The translations under genes were made by a program, and so were the position numbers. A stretch of 64,000 bases of DNA. It comes from Pascua guehoae. Taxonomy: Eukaryota > Basidiomycota > Tremellomycetes > Trichosporonales > Trichosporonaceae. The notes under the pieces are model-generated. The model ran no database searches. It was given only the letters and a program-made list of their open reading frames with translations, and was not told where the DNA came from. This document shows, one piece after another, positions 11,606 through 20,847 of the stretch. The stretch's first letter is position 1; every line of letters begins with the position of its first letter. The stretch lies in NCBI GenBank assembly GCA_001600415.1, contig BCJX01000002.1:2054513-2118512 (forward strand), read 5' to 3'.

Positions 11606-11720
11606 CCGTCCTGGGTGTGCCGCCGGTGTGCTTGGTCCGTCCTGGGTGTATTGCGTCCTGGGTACTCCATGCTCGGTGTACTCTGTCCTGGGTACACTTC
11701 GTCCCGAGTGCACTCCGGTC
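11606..11720. repeat. degenerate direct repeats, unit about TCCTGGGTGTAC
   Basis: Five to seven imperfect copies of GTCCTGGGTGTA/GTCCTGGGTACT-like units at irregular spacing. No known element recognised. Confidence 0.6.
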
Positions 11721-11869
11721 CTCGCCGCGTTATCAACCCTCGCCGGTCTCGTCTCACCGCCGCAGTGACCTAAAGCATCGAACAAGAACACAAGGGCACA
11801 AGCAGTCACAGCAGGCGCGAGGGCACGCTAGCCTCACGGGTGGGGATGCCATGTGCCAGCGGAGTCTTT

Positions 11870-11938
11870 GCGATTCGAAAGACGATAGTTTCGTCACGGC
11901 GATATACACGATGACGAAACCACCACCATTCGAATCGC
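11870..11938. repeat. symmetric two-stem inverted repeat
   Basis: GCGATTCGAA (11870-11879) is matched by TTCGAATCGC (11929-11938), and inside it GTTTCGTCA (11888-11896) is matched by TGACGAAAC (11912-11920). The two stems of 10 and 9 bp are separated by equal 8-nt internal loops, with a 15-nt terminal loop. Confidence 0.85.
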
Positions 11939-12386
11939 GACGTGCGGGCTGGTAAGCGTTGCTGAGTGCAGAGAGTGCAAAGTAGAAGAAAGGACAAGAG
12001 TGAATCATGGGGTGGCGTTGGGGCGGGCGCCTGGGGCCTCGGGGCCGGGGGAGGGGGGGCGGGGCCGTCGGGTGGGATCGGAACTGATAGGGCCAGGACG
12101 GGACGGATTTCCGACATCCGAAATGCCGGAAATGCGGGTCGCGGGCGGCAAAACCCTCGTCGGCGCTGCTGGCCGCTGATCCCATCGCTCACTGCACCAT
12201 TTTTACTTATGTTGTCAACAATTCTCCATCCGTTCACTCATTCATTGACATCTTGCCTCTTGCCTCAACGCGAACGCGATCTCGAACCCAAACGCGCAGC
12301 CACACTCACGCGCACCCATCTCCCTCCCACACTCTCCCCAACAACAACAACAACAACAACCCCCCCCCCCTTTGCACCCCCCCACG

Positions 12387-13200
<814 letters not shown>

Positions 13201-13933
13201 GGTGCGAGGTCGCGCCGATTGCCGGCCGTTGGCGTCCGCACCGCTAGACCCTTGTTGTTCTCGCCTCGCCATCGTCCTGTTCCCGCACGACCCACTACAC
13301 TCGTGCATCTCGACGTCTCGCCTCGCGTCTTCCCCACGCCCGTACCCCGCCCCGCCCGTACCCCACCGGGGTCTCCGCATTTCCACCCTCCTAATGGGCC
13401 CGCGTCGCCACGCGCGGTATAGAATTCTAGATCTGTTGTATTTCCAGCATACGCATTTGTCTGTCTGTATGCATGTTCTAATCGAGTTCACTCGCCAGCT
13501 CGCCCGTTCGCCAGGTCATTCACATGGGGCAGGCAATCTACGTGTGTCCGTGGACGGACGACAGCCACAACATAACGCGTGTCGGTGGCTGTAAACACTT
13601 ACCGCCGAAGGTACACATGGGCAAGGATTCCGATTCTTGACTATTGAATGGGTCACGGAAAGCAACAGGTACCAGGTGCTCGATGCGTGCATCTCCAACA
13701 ACTATGTTTCACCATATTACTGAATCTGGAGGCCACGCTCGTCGCTCGTCCGTATCCCGCGCCAGTGTCGACCACCGCCCGGTCGAGTGTGCGGCGCCAG
13801 TTGAGCTCGCGACCAGTCGAGGTAACCGCGTCGCACCACTGGTCGTTGGGCACCGTCGCCCGTCTGTTAACTCCCAGTTTCGTTGGCTCGCCGCCACGGG
13901 TTCCATGGACTGCAGCATAGCGCTGGACGAGGG

Positions 13934-13980
13934 TCGTGCCAGCCGTGCCAGTCGTGCCAGCTGTGCCAGCCTTGCCAGCT
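13934..13980. repeat. 9-nt tandem repeat, CGTGCCAGY unit
   Basis: Five consecutive imperfect copies of a (C/T)(G/T)TGCCAG(C/T) unit. Confidence 0.8.
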
Positions 13981-14124
13981 CACGAGTGTATGCCGCTCGT
14001 TTCTGCAATCAAGTGCCAGTGACACGGAACAGCAGGGCAACAGGGTGACCTCGCACTCGCCGCGTCGACGTCCGTAGGTGCGTCCTTCCTGTCGACTTCA
14101 AGTACCAGCCAGGGGCCCAACGAA

Positions 14125-14217
14125 GACCACCTTGAAGGTCTTGCGCAGCTGCTGGTGCTTGCAGGTCGCCAGCCGACGTGCAAGCGCCAGCAGCTCCTCA
14201 AGACCTTCAAGGTGGTC
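14125..14217. repeat. near-perfect inverted repeat, 44-nt arms
   Basis: Left arm 14125-14168 and right arm 14174-14217 are reverse complements with 4 mismatches in 44 positions, around a 5-nt spacer. Arms begin GACCACCTTGAAGGTCTTG and end CAAGACCTTCAAGGTGGTC. As RNA this would fold into a long hairpin on either strand. Confidence 0.92.
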
Positions 14218-14264
14218 ACCCAAGACGCCCAGCGGCTTGCGAACTCTACTCGGCCTCAACACAG

Positions 14265-14395
14265 GGACGCCGCACAGCGTCCAAGAGGCCCAGATGGACC
14301 TCGTGATGGCCCTGCATGTGATGGAGCCCACATGAAGCGCCATGCGAGGTCCATCTGGCCCATGGACGCTGGGTGCAACCCCACATGGTTTGAGA
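14265..14395. repeat. inverted repeat with diverged outer arms
   Basis: The core arms 14287-14320 and about 14329-14361 match closely (CCAGATGGACCTCG against CGAGGTCCATCTGG). Further out CAGCGTCCA (about 14275-14283) is matched by TGGACGCTG (about 14363-14371), so the arms extend with small gaps. Similarity fades beyond that point. Confidence 0.8.
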
Positions 14396-14858
14396 TATGC
14401 TTGTGCAAGAGTTGGGTGTGCTCAACGCCGACACCGTTAGGTACAGCCTCCACGAAGCCAGAATATGGCCCGCCTTATGTACACCCTCTGCGAGGCCAAG
14501 GAGGTCGTTGTGTCCACAAAGTCGCCCCTGGCGCCGATCCCTCGTAGAGCTCATAGCACTGGGTATCGCCTTTCCACATGCCAGCGGCGCCGAAAATCGA
14601 AAAACAGGTTTGGTTCGGTGTGTGATGGCAGTGCGCAGGTAGCACATTTCCCCCCTCACGCGCCGCTTATGCGCCGCTTATGGGCTCTGTTCTATTCGCC
14701 TGGTCCGTCCCGATACCGAGGATATCGACTCGCAGCTTAGAGGCTATACGATAAGAATTGAAGGTGCTGGAGCGTACAAGGTGTCCGATGGCCCATTCCC
14801 AGAGGGCTGCGGGGCGCGGTCATCCCCAGTCGCGGTTCACTGTGTTGTGTTGTGCAGG

Positions 14859-15066
14859 CTGGAAAACGAGATAGTCCTGATGAATAGCTTTCCGATGATG
14901 CCTGTTACAGTACTGTACGCTGCGATAGCTTGGACATGCCTGGTACGTTGTGATAGCTTCGGAATTGAAGGAGATACGAAAAAGTACCAGGCGTATCCTG
15001 AAGCTACCATACGTACCAGGCATCATCGGAGAGCTCTTCATCGGACTATCCTGTTTTCGGCTCCAG
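14859..15066. repeat. foldback element of about 208 bp
   Basis: The left end (from CTGGAAAACGAGATAGTCC) and the right end (to GGACTATCCTGTTTTCGG..CCAG) are inverted copies with about 85 percent identity over the first 50 nt by eye. Within the element a 28-nt unit like GATGCCTGGTACGTNNGATAGCTTC appears about four times, twice in each direction. Confidence 0.8.
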
Positions 15067-15320
15067 TGGCGAACGGTGGGAAAGATGAGTTGCGAGTTAA
15101 GAGTCGCGAGTCAGAGTTGGGTGGAGCTCCTTCTTTTATGGTGCATTCCCAGGCACGTGCCACATGGTACGGCATGCTAATGTTACATTCGTGTCCGCAA
15201 GCCCCGTCCCCACGTCCCCGGGGTCGCGTGACGCGGACACGACCGCTGTCCCGCCTCAGATACGCAGACACGACCTGTACGCAATCTGCCATCTCCGTTC
15301 ACTCTCCGGCCGGCCCGCAG

Positions 15321-15692
15321 CTAGCTCTGCGTCCCACCCACGCCCTCGTCCGCCTTCACCCCCACCCCCTCCCCGGCCCCCGCGCCGTCGCGCTTCTTTA
15401 CGCGGTAGAAGAGGGGCACGCCCCAGATTGCCTCGTGGGGGCACTGGCAGCGTTCCGACTCGGGCACGCCCGCGAGGGCCTGCGGGTTAGCTTGGTCGGG
15501 TCGGGCAAGGGGGGGTCGGTTTATGTCTATAGTTCCTTGGGTCCAAGGTTCTAAAGTCCCCAAGGTGCCCAAGGTGGCAAGGACCGTGCAATGACAAAGG
15601 ACCCGCTAGAGTCTACTCACACTCTCGATGTGGTGCCCGCAGCCCCACCAGGTGGGCTTGCCGTCGTTGGGGCACGTCGTCTTGTGGCACAT
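15321..15692 (-). CDS. small conserved Cys-rich fungal protein
   Basis: Model: complement(15321..15479, 15621..15692), 76 residues, both exons in phase 0; donor GTGAGT at 15620, acceptor CTAACCCGCAG before 15479. The N-terminus reads MCHKTTCPNDGKPTWWGCGHHIES and exon 2 continues with VPESERCQCP. This pattern of MCxxTTC...W(W/F)GCGxH(V/I) followed by ESERCxC is one I recall from very small uncharacterised proteins in many fungi. Five Cys and several His could bind zinc, which is inference. The tail after residue 50 is Gly/Ala/Val-rich and probably disordered. No function is known to me. Confidence 0.72.
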
Positions 15693-16096
15693 TGGCACTG
15701 GAGTCTGGAGATCTGGAGAGGGAGGCTGCTCGAAAGTATCGCAGTGTTATAGAGCGGTGAGGCGAGGGCGTGTTAATGGGAGACGGTCCAAACGCAAACG
15801 CCGGGGTGCGGGATGGATGCTTCGGAATGCGAGTTTGTTGTTGCCACAATCAGTCCAGGTCATGACGTCATGCAGATCGCGCAATCTGCTCGTCTGGAAT
15901 CGCATCCAACACGAACCAAAACGGATCCAACGTGATCCAACGCCCGACGACCTCTGCGCGCCTGACAATGCCTTCTCTACACAGCTGTCATGCATGTCAA
16001 GACCGCAAGACCTCTGTCAAACTCGATAGCAATGCACCGCTACCACTATCCCAACCCCTGAACAGAACAAGATTCATACATCTAGCTACATGCAGG
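15693..16096. other. intergenic spacer between two minus-strand genes
   Basis: 404 nt between the 3' end of the RBM5-like gene and the start of the Cys-rich small gene. Nothing recognised. Confidence 0.5.
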
Positions 16097-19000
16097 TCAG
16101 TTTTGGTCGCCCTTGTCGGCCGCTTCGTAGCGCTCCTTTGTCTGGCGGTTAGCGGCGCTGCGAGAGCAGGACAATCTTGCCACAGAGGACACGCGTGTAG
16201 GTAGACATGGTGATGCGTAGAAGGCAAGGAACATGCAGACCGAGTGGAGAAGAGTAGAATGGAGACACAAGCAAGCGGAAATGATACGCCAGGTGCTCTT
16301 ACACAACAGCCTAAATGCTACGCAAGATACTCTTACACAACAGCCCAATACGCAAGATACTCGTACAGCAATCCAAACCCTCCTGCCCGACCCACTCACC
16401 ATGTCCTTCTTGCGCTCGTTCCACCCGCCCGGGCCCGACCACTTGCCCGCCTCCCTACCCTTTGCCGCGCCGAGACCGACACGCTCATCAAACTGGTGCA
16501 CCTTGATGGGCTCGACACGCCCCTCGCCCTCCCTGCCGAGGCCAGTGCCGGTGCTCCAGCCCATTTTGGCCAGGAGCTTGTTGCCGACATTGGACCCGTC
16601 TGCGGCGGGCGGTGGAGGGGGCGGGGATGGCGCCCTGGGCTGGCTTGGCTGCTGGGCGGGTTGGCTCGGTGCAGCGGCACGCTGGCCAGGGCGCATGGAC
16701 GAGGTCGGGTCAAGCGCCGGGCGGTCGGGCAGGTGGTGGACCTCTCGTCGCTCCGCCGCACGGTCACGATACGCCAGGTTGGACGGCACGGTCGCGGCGG
16801 CGGCGACGGCCGCGGCTTTACGGCGCCTGCCTGCTTCCACAGTGGTGGTGTTGGAGAGGTTAGTCTGTATTCACAAGCAAAGGGGGAAAGGTAGCGTAGC
16901 GTTGTAGGCAGGGAGGGATGGTTGAGGGGTGTTTTCACAAATAAAGTTGGAGTAGAGTCATAGTAGTTTGTGGAAAAAATGTTTCGATACAGTTGGTTTG
17001 GGTTACAGTGGTTGGGTGCCATGCAGGTGGACGGTAGTTCTGGTGGTAGTGTTGATGGTAGTTTGGTGCGATACAGGATCCAAGGCGTGGTTTCAAGTAA
17101 AAAGCAAATGTCAGTGCCCCGTTCTGTCCTGAACCCACGGCGAAGCGGTTCAGGTATGGAGAGTATGCGAGCCTTGTGTAGATCCGACTGGGCATTGTGC
17201 TTGCGAAGCATGTCTTCAGAGTTGAACTGGCGCTGGCACAGGAGGCATGCGACCTTTCCTGTCGTGTCGAATTTGGATGCGTCCGAATAGTCGAACGTGT
17301 CGAGCTGCCGTCTGGACGGTGGTAGTTGCGGGGTAGGGGGAACAGCGGGGCTAGGAGGGGATGCGCTGTTGCCGGCTTGCGGGGTTGAAGCGGACACATC
17401 GCCATCGGCATTGGCCTTTGCCTTTACGTCGACGGCATTCGCCGACGACACGCCGCGCGGGGGACCGTTCGGGTTTGGCGGTGGGCCTGGTTTGGCAAGC
17501 TCGACCTGCTTCGTGTTCCACTTTGAGATATTCTTGGCAATCTAGCGGGTGAGCAGTGAGCGAGGGGTGGGGATGGGGGTCGTGTGTTTGCAGAGACTCT
17601 TTACCTTCCGGCTTGTCGACGTGGGCGGAATGATACGTGCGCCTTTGGCTGATGGGTGAGCATCCTCTCAAGCAATTATTACCCACTTCTTGACAACAGG
17701 ACTGTGTCCTTGCCCACGAGATCCTCGTCGTCGTCGAGGAGCGGGTTCTTGTTGATAATCGGGATCATGACGTCTTCTTCGGCTGCGGGCTTCTTCTTCT
17801 TTGCGCCAAACGAGCCAAAGCCGCCAATCTTGATCGGCTGCATCGTGAGGGGCTTGGCCGCGTCGGTGGATGGTCCCGCAGACCCCGGCCCGGCCGTCAC
17901 CCCGATCGCACCGGGTGTGGGTGCTGTCTCGAGGTGCGGCTTGCCTGCCAGGTTGCCAAGGAGCGAGCGTGTGGCCAATGGAATCTCCACTGGCTGTCCT
18001 CGAGGGGGCACTGGTGGCGCGCCTTGGGGTACAGTCTCGACGACGCCGGCCTGCTGGTGCCAGTAGGCGCAGAACTCGCCCTCGGGGTGCTGGACTGTCG
18101 GTGAGCCGATACCGCCCTCGCCCGCGGCGCGGACGAGGAACTGGCCGCCCAGCGGTCCCGCAGCCGTCGGGACAAACGCTGCGGGGTTTGCAAAGCTCGC
18201 AGCGACGGGCACGCCGGCAATTAGGAAGCCGTTTGGTTGGTGCTGCGGGAGAATGAGAAAGGGGAGGAGCGCAGCGGCAAGCTCGGGGGTGACGAGCTCG
18301 ACGAATGCAAAGCTCCAGGGGGCTGATGAGGCACGGTCGACGACCATGGCCACGCGCGTAATCGCACCCTCGGCGGCGGCTCCGGGCTTGCCGAGCATGT
18401 GTGCAATCTCTTCACCAAGGCGGTGGATAATCTCGCCCGCATATGTGCCCGGCTCGACGCCTCGGAGGAGGAGTACACGCTGTACGCCGCCGGGCGGGCC
18501 AATATCGCGCGTCCCGTCGTGTCCCCACGCGCCACCTTGGGGTGCAACGGGGGCGGCATACGCCTCGTCGTGTCCATTACGCTCCCCGCGCTCGCCGGCA
18601 AAGTCAATCTTGACGCGTCGTGGCTCAGAGTGCGCGTACAGCGCCGGCATCAGCACAAGCGGGTAGCTGCTGTCAGCTGGACCTGGAACGACCTTCCCAG
18701 CAGACGTACTTTGCAGAGACAAACGTCTGGGCATCCCGCAGGGTGGAAAACTGTGCAAAGCCAAAACACTTGGACTGGCCCGTCATGCGGTCGCGGACAA
18801 TCTTGGCCGAGTCGACCGGCGCGCCGTGCTCGGTACGGAGGAAGCCGACGAGCTCGGCGTCCGAGAGCTCCGGGTCGAGGCCGAGGAAGATGACGTCGCG
18901 GGACGGTTCCGACGGTGGCCCTCCGCCGCCGCCACCATGGCCTCGGCCGCGTTCGTCCCACTCGTCGTTCCCGCGCCCATGCCCGCGGTCGCGGTCGCGT

Positions 19001-19329
19001 CGGTCGCGCCAGTCGCGCTCGTCGCGCCGATCATCGTACCGCCCACGCCGCACGTCTGGCGCCTCATAGTCGCGCCCGTACTCGTGCCCATAGTCGCGGT
19101 CCCGGTCATCGTACCGTCTCGGGGGCGGGACGCGGTCTCCGCCGTCCTCGTCGTACCGCCGCGGCGGGGGCGGCCGTTCGTCATACCGCCTCGGTGGCGG
19201 GGGGTGGCGCTCGCGGTGGTCGTCGTACCGCCGCGGCGGGGGCGGCGGGGACCGGCTCACGGCGCGTGAGGGCGAGTAGGCGCGTGCGCGGTAGTTTGGG
19301 GACCGCGACCGGGAGCGCGGGTAGGGCAT
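16097..19329 (-). CDS. RBM5/RBM10-like splicing factor (RS, RRM, C2H2, G-patch)
   Basis: Model: complement(16097..16141, 16400..16864, 17173..17541, 17605..17648, 17687..18669, 18710..19329), about 841 residues. Order: an N-terminal Arg/Ser/Tyr/Asp-rich domain with repeated PPPRRYD; a first RRM (DVIFLGLDPELSDAELVGFL ... CFGFAQFSTLRDAQTFV); a second, weaker RRM around RVLLLRGVEPGTYAGEII; a C2H2 finger (CLLCQRQFNSEDMLRKHNAQSDLHK); a YRDRAAERRE segment; and a G-patch (GNKLLAKMGWSTGTGLGREGEG). This matches the RBM5/6/10 family, which acts in early spliceosome assembly and splice-site choice. The intron at about 16865-17172 is uncertain: family similarity (SDLHK-TNL) needs a GC donor, AAG|GCTCGC; the alternative GTGGGT donor at about 17136 joined to a later acceptor also keeps frame. 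The last exon is 45 nt and could be mis-joined. Confidence 0.85.
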
Positions 19330-19694
19330 GTTGTTGTTGTGGTTGTTTCGAGTTTGTGTGGGTGAGGATGAAAGATAACAAACGTTTGTGGGTTGTGCGA
19401 GGTAACAATGGGGTCAACATGGTCCGTCACCCACAAGTGGAGGCCCCGCATGGCAATAACGCCGAGTGTGGCGGGCTGCCTTCCTCGAGACCACGTTTCC
19501 TAAAATGGGGGGATGATACAAGAGTATAGGGTGGTTGGTTTGAGTACAGCCCTACCTGACTGGCGGATGCAATGCGTCCCTCGGCCTGGGCTGGGTGCAC
19601 TTGGGAGCACTTGGGTACAGCTCGGGCTACAGGAGGTCACGCTCGAGGTCGAGATTGCTTCACGTTCACGCCGACTACAACAACAACAGCAACC
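19330..19694. other. divergent promoter region (splicing factor / complex I gene)
   Basis: 365 nt between two divergent start codons. It contains a CAACAA-type leader directly before the plus-strand ATG. No TATA box seen. Confidence 0.5.
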
Positions 19695-20669
19695 ATGGCA
19701 GGAGGACACGGTGGGTTAACTGGATCATTGACGGAGCTGACCGCAGACCATGTTCGGGTACGTGCGCACGCGGGATCGGGGACGTGTGGCGGTGGGGAGC
19801 GAAAGGAGTTGGGTGCGGAGTGCGAGCGCATACGAGATGGAGAGCGGGAGAGGTGGGCGATGCTGGGGTACCGGGGACGAACAGCAGCGAGGTGTGGAGT
19901 CTACCTCTCGTTCACTCCGATTACGGTGCCGTAGGCTGTGGCCCGTATACCTCGCGAGGGCATACCGGCGAGCATCTCCCCGACCCCAACAGAGCCGCAC
20001 GCAAGCCCAAAGGAAGACCTACAGGACTTGAACCCACGCTGACATGCAGCTCGACCCCGCGATGGAGCGCTGGGGCGCCATGGTGAGTTGTTCAACTCAT
20101 TGTCAAGAAAAGCAACTGACACGCGCAGCGCGAGAACGTCTTCCAGCACTTCAAGTTTACGCGGACGGCGACGCGCCAGGTGGCCATGTGGGGTGTGCTC
20201 ATGCCCCTGACCATCTTTACGATTGCGTGGGCTAGCGACGTGAGTTGGAAGCGGGGTGGGAGCGGACTGGGAGCGGGCTGGGAGCGGGCTGGGAGCGGGC
20301 TGGGAGCGGGGTGGGCGTCGCTGGTGCTGGAGATGGGTAGAGGAGGGCAGGGATAATGTCGAGTTGCACGGGTGTGTGGGGGCAGGCTGTTCAAGCGTAT
20401 AGAACAGAGATCGGATTGTGCTCGCGCCAACGCCCTTCTGCCTGTCTATTGCATGATCCCCCGGCACCCGCACACTGTGCCGCACTGTGCCCAGAATCGT
20501 CCCGGAAACTGCGTCCGTTCGCTCGACCTTGAACGTGCATTCTTTGCTTCTGAAGCCAAAGTCCCCGAGGCCCCATTGCTAACCCCAGAACCGGTATGAC
20601 TGGGCCGGCAAGCTCCGCGGTCAGAGCCTCCTCACCAACCCACCCAAGGAGGACAAGGCCGACGAGTAG
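19695..20669 (+). CDS. complex I accessory subunit, NDUFB4/B15-like
   Basis: Model: join(19695..19710, 19747..19757, 20050..20082, 20129..20239, 20589..20669), 83 residues with consistent phases. The protein begins MAGGHDHVRLDPAMERWGAM, continues RENVFQHFKFTRTATRQVAM, has one transmembrane helix (GVLMPLTIFTIAWA) and ends NRYDWAGKLRGQSLLTNPP. DPAxERW..MREN..KHFR and the C-terminal YDW.GKRRGxS block are hallmarks of the NDUFB4/B15 subunit of the membrane arm of NADH:ubiquinone oxidoreductase. The second exon is only 11 nt. If the first intron (36 nt) were retained the frame would still be open, so a 12-residue longer form is possible. The last intron is 349 nt and contains GGGAGCGGGCT repeats. 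Presence implies that this yeast has complex I. Confidence 0.8.
20251..20315 (+). repeat. GGGAGCGGGCT tandem repeat in an intron
   Basis: About five near-identical 11-nt units, in the last intron of the NDUFB4-like gene. Confidence 0.85.
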
Positions 20670-20847
20670 AGTAGGCTGCGACGTAGACTGAAATGCACTG
20701 CCATCAACTAGGAAGAGTACACTACAACATGGGTACGACATGCGCGTGGAGATCGATGCGAGTGAGGGGGCGACCACGCTGTGAAATTCCGGGGCAGCAG
20801 TCTCATGGAGGTGTTGTGACGACATCGGACGAGCCTCCCATCTACTA

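Larger units (their letters stand above)
11396..12386. other. intergenic region with degenerate repeats and a hairpin
   Basis: 991 nt between two plus-strand genes. No coding model found. It holds degenerate direct repeats of a TCCTGGGTGTAC-like unit (about 11606-11720), a symmetric hairpin (11870-11938), a G-rich stretch near 12035-12065, and a CAACAA run followed by 11 C directly before the next ATG. Confidence 0.55.
13201..15320. other. 2.1 kb gene-free region rich in inverted repeats
   Basis: No coding model found. It contains a 9-nt tandem repeat (13934-13980), inverted repeats at 14125-14217, about 14265-14395 and 14859-15066, and a doubled GCGCCGCTTAT at about 14663-14685. Open frames over the inverted repeats exist on both strands simply because the palindrome mirrors itself. 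Confidence 0.6.

Noticed and set aside
14080..14660. Open frames over the inverted repeats as a real protein gene
   Set aside because: Similar peptides appear on both strands because of the palindrome; no frame is continuous with start, stop and splice signals.
17600..17760. Apparent frameshift in the RBM5-like gene before the KGARIIPPTS segment
   Set aside because: Choosing the GTGGGT donor at 17686 rather than the GTAATA four bases later restores the frame, so no frameshift is needed.
20020..20060. tRNA T-arm-like sequence GTGGGTTCAAGTCCTGT on the minus strand
   Set aside because: The stem needs several G-U pairs, and no D-arm, anticodon arm or acceptor stem can be drawn. It is at the 3' splice site of the NDUFB4-like gene.
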